Origin: Janthinobacterium agaricidamnosum NBRC 102515 = DSM 9628
Lineage (GTDB): Bacteria; Pseudomonadota; Gammaproteobacteria; Burkholderiales; Burkholderiaceae_D
Reading direction: 5' to 3'
Assembly: GCF_000723165.1 (NCBI RefSeq)
Contig: NZ_HG322949.1
Span: forward strand, 3,870,299 to 3,934,298
DNA length: 64,000 nucleotides
Part shown: one piece after another, positions 50,893 through 60,339 of the stretch
Numbering within the stretch: position 1 is the stretch's first letter
Layout of the letters: each line of letters begins with the position of its first letter
Made by a program: the position numbers and the translations under genes
Notes under the pieces: model-generated
The model's input: only the letters and a program-made list of their open reading frames with translations
What the model was told of the DNA's origin: nothing
The model's database searches: none

Positions 50893-52416
50893 TCAGCCTT
50901 CGGCCGTCGCAAGGTTCAGGTTCAGTTGCGAGCGCGGCGTATCTTCCGGCGCGGCGGCCTTCGGATGATGACGCGCATATTCGATGCGGTCGAGATAATC
51001 CTGCGACACGTCGCCGGTCACGTAGACGCCATCGAAGCACGACGCCTCGAAATTCTTCAAGGCCGGGTTGACGTCGGAAATGGCGCGTTTCAGTGCGTCG
51101 ATATCCTGGTACACCAGCGCGTCGGCGGTGATTTCGCGGCACACCTCTTCATTGCTGCGGTTATAGGCGATCAATTCGTCGCGGGTCGGCATGTCGATGC
51201 CGTACACGTTCGGGAAGATCACCGGCGGCGCGGCGGACGCGAAAATGACTTTCTTCGCGCCGGCTTCGCGCGCCATTTGCACGATTTCACGGCTGGTGGT
51301 GCCGCGCACGATGGAATCGTCGACCAGCAGCACGACCTTGTCCTTGAATTCGGACGGGATCGCATTGAGTTTCTGGCGCACCGATTTCTTGCGCATCGCC
51401 TGGCCCGGCATCAGGAAGGTACGGCCGATGTAGCGGTTCTTGATGAAACCTTCGCGATATTCGATATTGAGCGCCAGCGCCAGCTGGATCGCGGCCGGAC
51501 GCGACGAATCGGGAATCGGCATGACCACGTCGATATCGCCTTCCTTGAATTCCTTGCGGATTTTCTCGGCCAGGTATTCGCCCATTTTCAGGCGGGTGGC
51601 GTAGACCGACGCGCCGTCGATCACCGAATCCGGACGCGCCAGGTAAACAAATTCGAACACGCAAGGATTCAGGCTCGGATTGTCGGCGCACATGCGACTG
51701 TGCAATTGTTTATCGGCATCGATGAACACGGCTTCGCCCGGCGCGATGTCGCGCACGAAACGGAAACCCATGCCTTCCAGCGCCACCGATTCGGAGGCGA
51801 TCAGGTATTCGATGCCTTGTTCGGTTTCATTGACGCCGTAGCACAGCGGACGGATGCCGTGCGGATCGCGGAACGCCAGCAAGCCGACGCCGGCGATTTG
51901 CGCCACCGCCGCATAACCGCCGCGCACGCGCCGGTTCAATACGGAAACGGCCTTGAACACGGCGTCCGGATCGAGCGACAGGCCGGTGGTGGCTTCCTGG
52001 ATTTCATGCGCCAAGACGTTCAGCAACACTTCCGAATCGGAATCGGTGTTGATGTGGCGGCGGTCGATCTTGAACATTTCCTGTTTCAACTGTTCCCAGT
52101 TGGTCAGGTTGCCATTGTGCGCCAGCGTGATGCCGTAAGGGGCGTTGACATAAAACGGCTGCGCTTCCTCTTCGCTGGACGAACCGGCCGTCGGGTAACG
52201 ACAGTGGCCGATGCCGGAATTGCCTTGCAACGAACGCATGTTGCGCGTACGGAAGACGTCACGCACCAGGCCATTGGCCTTGTGCATGGAAAACATACTG
52301 CTGTGATTGGTCGCAATCCCTGCCGCATCCTGACCGCGATGTTGCAACAGCAACAATGCGTCATACAGCAATTGATTAACAGGTTGGTGGGAAACGACGC
52401 CGACGATGCCACACAT
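50893..52416 (-). CDS. purF: Amidophosphoribosyltransferase PurF
   Basis: This 507-residue enzyme catalyses the first step of purine synthesis (PRPP + glutamine to phosphoribosylamine). The N-terminal Ntn glutaminase starts with the catalytic C2 (MCGIVGVVSH) and has no propeptide. The PRPP loop is VLLVDDSIVRGTTSREI (about 360-376). It follows cvpA by 38 nt, as in E. coli. Confidence 0.97.
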   Translation of the reverse strand: MCGIVGVVSHQPVNQLLYDALLLLQHRGQDAAGIATNHSSMFSMHKANGLVRDVFRTRNMRSLQGNSGIGHCRYPTAGSSSEEEAQPFYVNAPYGITLAHNGNLTNWEQLKQEMFKIDRRHINTDSDSEVLLNVLAHEIQEATTGLSLDPDAVFKAVSVLNRRVRGGYAAVAQIAGVGLLAFRDPHGIRPLCYGVNETEQGIEYLIASESVALEGMGFRFVRDIAPGEAVFIDADKQLHSRMCADNPSLNPCVFEFVYLARPDSVIDGASVYATRLKMGEYLAEKIRKEFKEGDIDVVMPIPDSSRPAAIQLALALNIEYREGFIKNRYIGRTFLMPGQAMRKKSVRQKLNAIPSEFKDKVVLLVDDSIVRGTTSREIVQMAREAGAKKVIFASAAPPVIFPNVYGIDMPTRDELIAYNRSNEEVCREITADALVYQDIDALKRAISDVNPALKNFEASCFDGVYVTGDVSQDYLDRIEYARHHPKAAAPEDTPRSQLNLNLATAEG

Positions 52417-52454
52417 GGTGTGCTCCTAAACTGTGCTACGGATGATAAAAGAAT

Positions 52455-52943
52455 TCAAAATTGCACGTGCTTCGCATACGCGGCCGGCAAGTAAGGCTTG
52501 ATGGCGCGCGCGCCGTCCTCGGCCATCGGACGCAGCAGCGCATTCTTCCAGAAAGCCTGTTGCGGGATCGACGTCATCCCGCACAATATGACGGCAGTCA
52601 ATACAATCACCAGGCCGCGCGCCAATCCGAACAAGGCGCCCAGGCCGCGGTCGGCCAGGCTCAGGCCGGTGGCCCTGACCAATACATCGACCGTCATGCC
52701 GAGCAGCCCCATCAGGATGCGCACGCCGATAAACAAGATCACGAAGGCCAGCAGCAGCCGGATCACCTCGCCGGGCACCACTTCTGGCAACATTTTAGCC
52801 AGGCTGGCGCCATAGGCGTTGGCGATCACAAACGCCACCACCCAGCTGACCAGCGACAGGATTTCCTTGACCAGTCCGCGCATCATGCTGATGACGACTG
52901 ATGAAATCAGTACAAACAAGACCAGATAATCGAAAATCGTCAC
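52455..52943 (-). CDS. cvpA: CvpA family inner membrane protein
   Basis: This is a 162-residue protein with four hydrophobic helices (FDYLVLFVLISSVVISMMRGLVKEILSLVSW at the N-terminus is diagnostic). CvpA is required for colicin V export in E. coli and is implicated in envelope stress tolerance; its molecular role is unclear. GTG at 52943 was chosen because homologues start at M-T-x-x-D and the upstream sequence lies in the SPOR gene. It is 22 nt after the SPOR gene stop and 38 nt before purF. Confidence 0.92.
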   Translation of the reverse strand: MTIFDYLVLFVLISSVVISMMRGLVKEILSLVSWVVAFVIANAYGASLAKMLPEVVPGEVIRLLLAFVILFIGVRILMGLLGMTVDVLVRATGLSLADRGLGALFGLARGLVIVLTAVILCGMTSIPQQAFWKNALLRPMAEDGARAIKPYLPAAYAKHVQF

Positions 52944-52965
52944 GCCAGTCCAGCCTTGTCCTAGA

Positions 52966-54021
52966 TTACGCAGGTACCACGCTGCCGCCCAAACCGAGCT
53001 TTTGCAGCTTGGCGCGGGCCTTGTCCGCCTCTTCCCGGTTGCCGAACGGGCCGACACGGACCCGTATCACGCGCTCGCCAGCAGCATTGGAGGTTTTTTG
53101 AGTATAGGAGGAAATGCCGGCATCGCGCAGCTTGCCTTGCAATTCATCGACTTTATCTTGCGAGCCCAGCGCCGCGACTTGCACCACGAACTTGCTGGAA
53201 ACGGATTCCTGCGGCTTGGCCGCGGCAGGCTTGCCTTCCAGGATCGCCAGCGCGCGCGCCGCATCGTCGGATGACGGGGCCGGCTTGGCGCTGTCGGCCA
53301 ACACCGGTTTTGCTACAGGCTTGGGTTCGGCCGTTTTTGGCTCGGATTTGGGCTCGGACTTGGGTTCGTGCCTGACCTCAGGTTTCGGTTCGTGCCGGAC
53401 CTCAGGCTTCACTTCAGGCTTAGGTTCGTGTTTGACTTCCGGCTTGGCCTTGCTCGGCTCGACGATGTCGAGCTTGCGCGGTTTGTCGACCGGCTCGGAC
53501 GGCTTCAATTCAGCCACCACCGGCGCGGCGGTGACGACAGGCGCAGGGGTCGCGGCAGGCGCAGGTACAACGGCGGGCCTGGCAGGCAGCGGAGCCGGCT
53601 TGACCTTGTCAGGCTCGGAAACAATTTCTTCGGATTGGTCCAGCGCGGCACTGTCGGCCACCCGCGCCGGCGCAGGGGCCGGCGTGGCATCCGCCACCAC
53701 AGCCGGCTTATCCTTCGACGGAATCTGGATATCGATATCGGTCGCCAGCGGTTTCGGTTCCGAATCGAGTATCATCGGCAACCCGACCGCCACCGCCAGC
53801 GCCAGCGCGACGGCGCCAACCAGGCGGCGCCGGGCGCGTTTTTTCTCAGGCAATACAGGGTCCGGCACATCCTTGCCGGCGCGGCGCGGGGTGGCGCCGC
53901 CGACGGCACGCTTGGAGCGGGTCCGCGCGGTCGAGGCTTGCTCTTCCGACGGTACGTAAAAACCACTGTCTTGAGCAGTGGATTCTTGCTTGTTTTTAAA
54001 TAGTTTCGAGAACAAGCCCAT
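52966..54021 (-). CDS. SPOR-domain membrane protein (DedD-like) with charged proline repeats
   Basis: This is a 351-residue bitopic protein. A basic cytoplasmic head (about 1-65) is followed by one transmembrane helix (LVGAVALALAVAVGLPMIL), a long Pro/Ala/Lys/Glu-rich periplasmic linker and a C-terminal SPOR domain (about 272-350; FVVQVAALGSQDKVDELQGKL and RVIRVRVGPFGNREEADKARAKL) that binds denuded septal peptidoglycan. DedD-type proteins act in cell constriction. The linker at about 195-240 holds tandem units of the type KPEV(K/R)HEPKPEV and SEPK, possibly variable in copy number. It sits between folC and cvpA, as in other Burkholderiales. Confidence 0.88.
   Translation of the reverse strand: MGLFSKLFKNKQESTAQDSGFYVPSEEQASTARTRSKRAVGGATPRRAGKDVPDPVLPEKKRARRRLVGAVALALAVAVGLPMILDSEPKPLATDIDIQIPSKDKPAVVADATPAPAPARVADSAALDQSEEIVSEPDKVKPAPLPARPAVVPAPAATPAPVVTAAPVVAELKPSEPVDKPRKLDIVEPSKAKPEVKHEPKPEVKPEVRHEPKPEVRHEPKSEPKSEPKTAEPKPVAKPVLADSAKPAPSSDDAARALAILEGKPAAAKPQESVSSKFVVQVAALGSQDKVDELQGKLRDAGISSYTQKTSNAAGERVIRVRVGPFGNREEADKARAKLQKLGLGGSVVPA
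53305..53450 (-). repeat. Tandem charged Pro-Glu-Lys repeats in the SPOR protein linker
   Basis: The DNA repeats units such as GGTTCGTG(C/T)(C/T)TGAC(C/T)TC(A/C)GG with drift, encoding HEPKPEV/PEVKPEV and SEPKSEPK. The result is a stiff, charged spacer across the periplasm. Confidence 0.7.
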
Positions 54022-54044
54022 GCGTGATTTTCAGTCGATTACGT

Positions 54045-55343
54045 TCAGTGAAGTGAGGATTTTCGGGCCGCCATCACACCTGCAACGGTGATGAAGGAAC
54101 CAAAGACCACAATTCTATCATTCTCCCCGGCCCGGCTCATTGCATTTGCAAAAGCTTGTGCAGGATCAGCAAAAATATTCACCGTATGATCGTCGCTGCC
54201 AGGCTTGTCGGCCAGCAGCAATTGCACCTTGCCGGCCAGTTCAGACGCGCTGGCGGCACGTGGCGACGGCAAGTCCGTCAGGCACCAATGATCGACATGT
54301 TCGCCCATCGCGGCGAGTACGCCATCGATATCCTTGTCGTGCATCGAGCCAAACACCGCATAGGTGTATGGGTGGAAACCCATATTGCCAAGGTTCTGGT
54401 TCAGCGCCGAAGCGGCGTGCGGATTGTGCGCCACATCCAGGATCACGGTCGGACGACCCGGCAACACCTGGAAGCGGCCCGGCAGCTCGACCGTCACCAG
54501 GCCGGTGCGCACTTCCTGGGCGCCGACCGGCAATTGCAGCTTCAACACTTCCAGCGCGGCCAGCGCGGCCGACGCGTTCAGCAACTGGTTGGCGCCGCGC
54601 AAGCCTGGATAGGCCAGCGAATTGCGGCGCTGTTCGCGGCCGCCATAGTTCCACTGCTGCTTGTCGCCCGAATAATTGAAATCGCGGCCCATCAGCCACA
54701 GGTCGGCGCCGATCGCCCCGGCATGGTCGATCAGCGATTGCGGCGGCACCGGATCGCTGCAAATCGCCGCCTTGCCCGGACGGAAGATGCCCGCCTTTTC
54801 AAAACCGATCGCTTCGCGGGTATCGCCAAGGAAATCGGTATGGTCGATATCGACGCTGGTGACGATGGAGACATCGGCATCGACGATATTGACGGCATCC
54901 AGGCGGCCGCCCAGGCCGACTTCCAGGATCACCACGTCCTGTCCGGCGCCGGCCAGCAAATGCATGATGGCCAGCGTGGTGAATTCAAAATAGGTCAGCG
55001 GGATATCGCCGCGCACCGCTTCGACCGCGTTGAAGCTGGCGATCAATTGCTCGTCGCTGGCCGACTGGCCGCCAATACGGGCGCGCTCGTTAAAATCCAG
55101 GAAGTGCGGCTTGATGTACAGGCCGACCTTGTAGCCGGCGCGCAGCAATATCGATTCCAGCATCGCGCAAGTGGAACCCTTGCCGTTGGTGCCGGCCACC
55201 ATGATGACCGGGCAAGGAAAAGCCAGCGCCAGGCGCTGCTTGATTTCCAGCACGCGGTCCAGGCCCATGTTGATGACGGTTTCGGAATGACGGTTTTCCA
55301 GCAGGGCAAGCCATGCCGGCAGAGTAGTTGGGAGGTTTTGCAT
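54045..55343 (-). CDS. folC: Bifunctional folylpolyglutamate/dihydrofolate synthase FolC
   Basis: This is a 432-residue Mur-ligase-fold enzyme that adds glutamate to dihydropteroate and folates. The ATP P-loop is GTNGKGST (51-58), and SVDIDHTDFLGDTREAIGFEKAGIF and DVAHNPHAA are family signatures. It lies 23 nt before the SPOR gene and 112 nt after accD. Confidence 0.95.
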   Translation of the reverse strand: MQNLPTTLPAWLALLENRHSETVINMGLDRVLEIKQRLALAFPCPVIMVAGTNGKGSTCAMLESILLRAGYKVGLYIKPHFLDFNERARIGGQSASDEQLIASFNAVEAVRGDIPLTYFEFTTLAIMHLLAGAGQDVVILEVGLGGRLDAVNIVDADVSIVTSVDIDHTDFLGDTREAIGFEKAGIFRPGKAAICSDPVPPQSLIDHAGAIGADLWLMGRDFNYSGDKQQWNYGGREQRRNSLAYPGLRGANQLLNASAALAALEVLKLQLPVGAQEVRTGLVTVELPGRFQVLPGRPTVILDVAHNPHAASALNQNLGNMGFHPYTYAVFGSMHDKDIDGVLAAMGEHVDHWCLTDLPSPRAASASELAGKVQLLLADKPGSDDHTVNIFADPAQAFANAMSRAGENDRIVVFGSFITVAGVMAARKSSLH

Positions 55344-55455
55344 AGGACAATAAAGAGGACGTTAGTATCGGGACGCCAGAATGACAAGCGGCGCGCAAAC
55401 GGATAGTGTATCCGCTGGCGCGCCGTTATGTGGCGACAGACAAATTAAAAGCGGC

Positions 55456-56328
55456 TTAAGCCAGGACCTCTGCGGCCTGGTTTTGCAGCAAGGCCAGCAA
55501 GCGCGCGATTTCTTCGCGCATCTTGCGGCGGTCGACGATCATGTCCACGGCGCCCTTGGTGACCAGGAATTCGGAACGCTGGAAACCTTCCGGCAGTTTT
55601 TCGCGCACGGTGTTTTCAATCACGCGCGGACCGGCAAAACCGATCAGCGCCTTCGGTTCGGCGATGACGATATCGCCCATGAAGGCGAACGACGCCGACA
55701 CGCCGCCCATGGTCGGATCGGTCAGCACGCTAATGAATGGCAATTTCTTTTCCGACAGCTTGGTCAGCATGGCGGTGGTCTTGGCCATTTGCAGCAGCGA
55801 CAGCAAGCCTTCTTGCATCCGTGCGCCGCCAGTGGCGGTAATGCAAATGAACGGCACTTTTTGCTCCAGCGCGATTTGCGCGCCGCGCACGAAGCGTTCG
55901 CCAACCACCGAACCCATCGAACCGCCCATGAATTCGAATTCGAAGCAAGCGACCACTACCGGCAAGCTCATGATTGCGCCGCCCATGACGACCATCGCAT
56001 CGGTTTCGCCGGTGGCTTCCATCGCCGATTTCAAACGGTCAGGATATTTTTTGCTGTCCTTGAATTTCAAGGTATCGACTGGCAGGATTTCCTGGCCGAT
56101 TTCATAACGGCCGCCGGCGTCCAGCAAGCTGTCGAGGCGTTCACGGGCGCGGATGCGCATATGGTGATCGCATTTCGGGCAGACATGCAGGTTCGACTCC
56201 AGATCGGTGCGGTACAGCACGGCTTCGCACGATGGGCACTTGACCCACAAGCCTTCCGGCATGGTTTTACGTGCGGCAGCGTCCGAACGCTGGATTCGCG
56301 GTGGCAGCAGTTTTTCCAACCAACTCAT
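55456..56328 (-). CDS. accD: Acetyl-CoA carboxylase carboxyltransferase subunit beta
   Basis: This 290-residue beta subunit of the carboxyltransferase makes malonyl-CoA for fatty acid synthesis. The N-terminal zinc ribbon has C31, C34, C50 and C53 ([17 protein letters not shown]). The crotonase-like core contains [12 protein letters not shown] and [24 protein letters not shown] precedes the ATG. Confidence 0.97.
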   Translation of the reverse strand: MSWLEKLLPPRIQRSDAAARKTMPEGLWVKCPSCEAVLYRTDLESNLHVCPKCDHHMRIRARERLDSLLDAGGRYEIGQEILPVDTLKFKDSKKYPDRLKSAMEATGETDAMVVMGGAIMSLPVVVACFEFEFMGGSMGSVVGERFVRGAQIALEQKVPFICITATGGARMQEGLLSLLQMAKTTAMLTKLSEKKLPFISVLTDPTMGGVSASFAFMGDIVIAEPKALIGFAGPRVIENTVREKLPEGFQRSEFLVTKGAVDMIVDRRKMREEIARLLALLQNQAAEVLA

Positions 56329-56668
56329 ATTTTCTCCTATGGCCCCTGGGGGGCGGGAATCTTGCGCAGTGGCTTGCCCTGATCAGGGCTCACTCGCGGG
56401 TAATAGCCTATGCGGCCAGGCAATCTTGCCTGAAATGCCAGCATGGCCTGTCATGGCAACGGTTCAGTGGCGGAAGTGTAGCGGTTTATCGGCGCACTGT
56501 CGAACATTGCGGCGCAAAATTCTTGCTCTGAGATCAGAAAATAGTTGAAATTACGATACTTTAACCAGCGCTGAATGCGGCAATCCGGCCATCGTCACAA
56601 CAAAGGCCAGGCGCACTACCGGACAGTACGCATTGATCTCAAGCGTACCGTCCGATATGGCGACTTAT
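56329..56668. other. Intergenic region between trpA and accD
   Basis: These 340 bases hold no supported gene. Near trpA there is a 12-bp near-perfect inverted repeat CGGACAGTACGC (56620-56631) / GCGTACCGTCCG (56643-56654) with an 11-nt loop, 15 nt after the trpA stop; it lacks a T-run. The rest probably contains the accD promoter, but no convincing -35/-10 pair was identified. Confidence 0.5.
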
Positions 56669-57466
56669 TTACGCATCCAGCGCGGCGCGGATGCCGGCGG
56701 TAAAGGTACGCACCGCCTCCACCGCCCCGTCTTTCGGCGCGTTTTCGATTTCCTGGATGATGCGGCTGCCGATCACCACCGCATCGGCCACCTTGGCCAC
56801 CGTCCTGGCGGTGGCGCCGTCGCGGATGCCGAAACCTACGCCGATCGGCAACTTGACGTGCTTGCGGATCCCGGCCAGTCGTTCGGCCACTTCCGCCGTA
56901 TCGATATGACCCGCGCCGGTGACGCCCTTGAGCGACACGTAATAGCTGAAGCCGCCGCCGACCTTGGCCACCTGGGCGATGCGTTCCTCGGTCGAGGTCG
57001 GCGCCAGCAGGAAGATCAGGTCAAGTTCGCTGGCGCGCATCGCGGCGGCGAATTCTTCGCACTCTTCCGGCGGATAATCGACCACGATGGCGCCATCGGC
57101 GCCCGCTTCCCTGGACGCCTTGATGAAGGCTGCCGGACCGATGCGTTCGATCGGGTTGGCGTAGCCCATCAGCACCACCGGCGTGGTCTGGTTGGTCAGG
57201 CGGAACTGGCGCACGTACTCGAACACGTCGTGGATGCCGATATTGAATGTCAACGCGCGTTCGCAGGCGCGCTGTATCACCGGGCCCTCGGCCATCGGAT
57301 CGGAAAACGGCACGCCGAGTTCCAGCACGTCGGCGCCGCCTTCGACCAGCGCGTGCATCAGCGGCAAAGTTTGTTCAGGGCCGGGATCGCCGGCGGTGAT
57401 GAAGGTGATCAGGCCGGTTTTTTGTTGGGCTTTCAGTGCGGCAAATGTTGCGGAGATTCTGGACAT
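56669..57466 (-). CDS. trpA: Tryptophan synthase alpha subunit
   Basis: This is a 265-residue TIM-barrel enzyme that cleaves indole-3-glycerol phosphate to indole for TrpB. The catalytic base E49 is in [11 protein letters not shown]. The second acidic residue, D60 in Salmonella, is E60 here (PMAEGP), a conservative change I believe is usual in this lineage. The phosphate loop is in VGFGIRDGA. The ATG at 57466 (MSRISATF) is the family start. It lies 74 nt after trpB. Confidence 0.97.
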   Translation of the reverse strand: MSRISATFAALKAQQKTGLITFITAGDPGPEQTLPLMHALVEGGADVLELGVPFSDPMAEGPVIQRACERALTFNIGIHDVFEYVRQFRLTNQTTPVVLMGYANPIERIGPAAFIKASREAGADGAIVVDYPPEECEEFAAAMRASELDLIFLLAPTSTEERIAQVAKVGGGFSYYVSLKGVTGAGHIDTAEVAERLAGIRKHVKLPIGVGFGIRDGATARTVAKVADAVVIGSRIIQEIENAPKDGAVEAVRTFTAGIRAALDA

Positions 57467-57540
57467 GATGGGGCTTTCTGTATTCTGTGTATGGGATGAA
57501 CCGTTTAAAACCGGGGGCAGCAAGCCGCCCCTCGCTTCAA

Positions 57541-58788
57541 TCAGGAAAAGTTCAGCCCCATCCGTTCCGCCACGGTATGCATGTCCTTGTCGCCGCGGCC
57601 CGACAGGTTGGCCAGCACCAATTGGTCTTTCGGCAAGGTTGCCGCCAGCTTCGCTGCGTAAGCCAATGCGTGCGACGATTCCAGCGCCGGGATAATGCCT
57701 TCGATATGGCAGCAATCATGGAAAGCCTGCAACGCTTCCTCATCGGTGATGGTCACATACTGGGCCCGGCCGCTGTCTTTCAGCCATGCGTGTTCCGGGC
57801 CGACGCCCGGATAATCCAGTCCGGCCGACACTGAATGGGTCTCGATGATCTGGCCGTTTTCATCTTGCAGCAGATAAGTGCGGTTACCGTGCAGCACGCC
57901 AGGGAAGCCGGCGGTCAGCGATGCCGAGTGCTTGCCGCTGTCTATGCCCTCGCCGGCCGCTTCGACGCCGATCAGTTTGACGTCTTTCTGCTCGATATAC
58001 GGGTAAAAAATACCCATCGCATTCGAGCCGCCGCCGATGCAGGCCAGCACGTAATCGGGCTGGCGTCCGGTCATTTGCGGCATTTGCACCAGGCACTCCT
58101 CGCCGATCACCGACTGGAAGTCGCGCACCATCATCGGGTAAGGATGCGGGCCGGCGACGGTGCCGATGATATAAAAAGTGTTTTCAATGTTGGTGACCCA
58201 GTCGCGCATCGCTTCGTTGAGCGCATCTTTCAAGGTCTTGGAGCCGGATTCGACCGGCACCACGGTCGCGCCCAGCAATTTCATGCGATACACGTTTTGC
58301 GCCTGGCGCTTGACGTCTTCGCTGCCCATGTAAATCACGCATTCGAGACCGAAGCGGGCGCAGATGGTGGCGGTAGCCACGCCATGCTGGCCGGCGCCGG
58401 TTTCGGCGATGATGCGCGGCTTGCCCATGCGCTTGGCCAATAATGCCTGGCCGATCACGTTATTGATCTTGTGCGCGCCGGTATGGTTCAAGTCTTCGCG
58501 CTTGAAATAGATTTGCGCGCCGCCGGCGATCTCGGACCAGCGCTTGGCGTGATAGATCGGCGACGGGCGGCCGACGAAATGCTTCAATTCGTAGCGGAAT
58601 TCTTCGAGGAATTCGGCATCGGCGCTGTAGCGCGCGTAGGCTTCCTTCAGCTCGGCCAGCGCGTGGCTCAGGGTTTCGGCGACAAATGAACCGCCGTACG
58701 GGCCGAAATGGCCTTTCAGGTCGGGAAATGCGTAATCGGTGGCGTGAAACAAAGGCGCTGCTGCGCCGGATTCAGGCAAGGCTGTCAT
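57541..58788 (-). CDS. trpB: Tryptophan synthase beta subunit
   Basis: This 415-residue PLP enzyme joins indole and serine. PLP lysine K107 lies in [10 protein letters not shown], the phosphate-binding loop is GGGSNAMGI, and [15 protein letters not shown] is the usual start of the fold. Its first 17 nt overlap the end of trpF, so the two are translationally coupled. Confidence 0.98.
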   Translation of the reverse strand: MTALPESGAAAPLFHATDYAFPDLKGHFGPYGGSFVAETLSHALAELKEAYARYSADAEFLEEFRYELKHFVGRPSPIYHAKRWSEIAGGAQIYFKREDLNHTGAHKINNVIGQALLAKRMGKPRIIAETGAGQHGVATATICARFGLECVIYMGSEDVKRQAQNVYRMKLLGATVVPVESGSKTLKDALNEAMRDWVTNIENTFYIIGTVAGPHPYPMMVRDFQSVIGEECLVQMPQMTGRQPDYVLACIGGGSNAMGIFYPYIEQKDVKLIGVEAAGEGIDSGKHSASLTAGFPGVLHGNRTYLLQDENGQIIETHSVSAGLDYPGVGPEHAWLKDSGRAQYVTITDEEALQAFHDCCHIEGIIPALESSHALAYAAKLAATLPKDQLVLANLSGRGDKDMHTVAERMGLNFS

Positions 58789-59464
58789 GGGGTTTCTCTC
58801 TGTCTATGATGGCATCGGCGTCGCGGACAGCGCGAATGAAGGCGCTGACTCTGGACGCATCCTTGATACCCTTGGACGCTTCGACACCGCTGCTGATGTC
58901 GACCGCGTAAGGGCGTACGCGTACCACCGCGTCAGTCGCGTTTTGTACGCTCAAGCCACCACTTAAAACGACCCGAGGCGCGAGCTCTTTTGGGATGAGA
59001 GACCAATCAAATACCTTTCCTGCGCCGCCATAGGCATCCACATATGTATCAAGCAACAGGCTTGCAAACAAGGGACTGGCGACGCGATAGCGCTGCTCAT
59101 ATTCTAGCAAATCATCGGCGTTTGTGTCAGGTTTGACGCGAAACACCTGCGTGTACGGCCGGTTGACGGCGGCGGCTAGCGCCGCGCTGTGCTCCGGGCT
59201 TTCATCGCCGTGGAATTGCAGCAGCGACAAAGGCGCGCTGCGTGTGACCGCGGCCACCTGTTCCACGCTGGCATTGACGAACAGGCCGACCGTGGTGATG
59301 TAAGGCGGCAAGCCGGAGATCAGCGCCGTGGCTTGCTCGGCAGTCACATAACGCGGGCTTTTCGGATAAAACACAAAGCCGATCGCATCGGCGCCGGCCG
59401 CCACCACCGCCTGGATATCCTCGGCCCGGGTCAGGCCGCAAATCTTGATGCGCGTACGCGACAT
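58772..59464 (-). CDS. trpF: Phosphoribosylanthranilate isomerase
   Basis: This 230-residue TIM-barrel enzyme carries out the third step of tryptophan synthesis from anthranilate. The catalytic C9 is in RIKICGLTR, and the catalytic aspartate is in [19 protein letters not shown] lies 7 nt before the ATG. Position truA-trpF-trpB-trpA is conserved in Burkholderiales. trpE, G, D and C are not in the window and are presumably elsewhere. Confidence 0.97.
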   Translation of the reverse strand: MSRTRIKICGLTRAEDIQAVVAAGADAIGFVFYPKSPRYVTAEQATALISGLPPYITTVGLFVNASVEQVAAVTRSAPLSLLQFHGDESPEHSAALAAAVNRPYTQVFRVKPDTNADDLLEYEQRYRVASPLFASLLLDTYVDAYGGAGKVFDWSLIPKELAPRVVLSGGLSVQNATDAVVRVRPYAVDISSGVEASKGIKDASRVSAFIRAVRDADAIIDREKPHDSLA

Positions 59465-59491
59465 GCTGTTACTCCTTTCAATGCTGCGATC

Positions 59492-60322
59492 TTAAAACCA
59501 CGGCAAGGCGCTGCCGGTTTCCTGCGGCAAGCCCCATTTCGGGTCGTAATCGATTTTCGCCAGGTACAGGCCATCCGGCATGAAGGTCGGCGCCGCTTCG
59601 CCCCGGTCGCGCCCGGCCAGCACTTCGCCCAGCCATTGCGGCGGATGCTTGCCGAGGCCGATATAAATCAGCGAACCGACCAGGTTGCGTACCATATGAT
59701 GCAGGAAGGCGTTGGCGCGTATCGTGAACACGATCAAGTCGCCGCGCCGTTCGATGCGAATTTCGTGCATCAGCTTGACTGGCGACTTGGCCTGGCATTG
59801 CGACGCGCGGAAGGCGGTAAAGTCGTGCCAGCCGATCAGCGGCTTGACCGCTTCTTGCATCGGTCCGATGTCCAGCGGACGGAACACCCAGCCGGCGCGC
59901 CCTTCCAGCAGCGGCGAGCGGGTCGGATTGTTGTAGAGCACATAATGATAGGCGCGCGAGCGGGCGCTGAAACGGGCGTGGAACTGGTCGTCCGGGTCGG
60001 CCGGCACTTCATGCGCCCAGCGCACCACAATGGAAGGCGGCAAGAAGGTATTCACGCCGCGCACCCAGGAATGTATGTCGCGCTGCAAGTCGGTATCGAA
60101 ATGCACCACTTGCTCCAGCGCATGCACGCCGGTATCGGTGCGTCCGGCGCAGGTGGTGCCCAGCCGGACCCGGGCGAATTTCTCTAGCGCGTCTTCCAGC
60201 TGGTCTTGCACCGTCTGGCCATCTTCTTGCTTTTGGTAACCATGCCACGCCGTACCGTCGTACTGGACACCTAATGCGATCCGTTTCAATTCCTGTCCAA
60301 TATGAAGTCTGTCTCGGCGCAT
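59492..60322 (-). CDS. truA: tRNA pseudouridine(38-40) synthase TruA
   Basis: This is an enzyme of up to 276 residues that modifies uridines 38-40 in the anticodon arm. The catalytic aspartate is D63 in CAGRTDTGVHA, and ALGVQYDGTAWHGYQ is the family start. The start codon is uncertain: ATG at 60322 is embedded in TATAATG, a perfect -10-like hexamer, while homologues usually begin M-x-R-I-A-L, which would correspond to TTG at 60289. It lies 27 nt before trpF. Confidence 0.95.
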   Translation of the reverse strand: MRRDRLHIGQELKRIALGVQYDGTAWHGYQKQEDGQTVQDQLEDALEKFARVRLGTTCAGRTDTGVHALEQVVHFDTDLQRDIHSWVRGVNTFLPPSIVVRWAHEVPADPDDQFHARFSARSRAYHYVLYNNPTRSPLLEGRAGWVFRPLDIGPMQEAVKPLIGWHDFTAFRASQCQAKSPVKLMHEIRIERRGDLIVFTIRANAFLHHMVRNLVGSLIYIGLGKHPPQWLGEVLAGRDRGEAAPTFMPDGLYLAKIDYDPKWGLPQETGSALPWF

Positions 60323-60339
60323 TATACCGCCGAGTCAGT

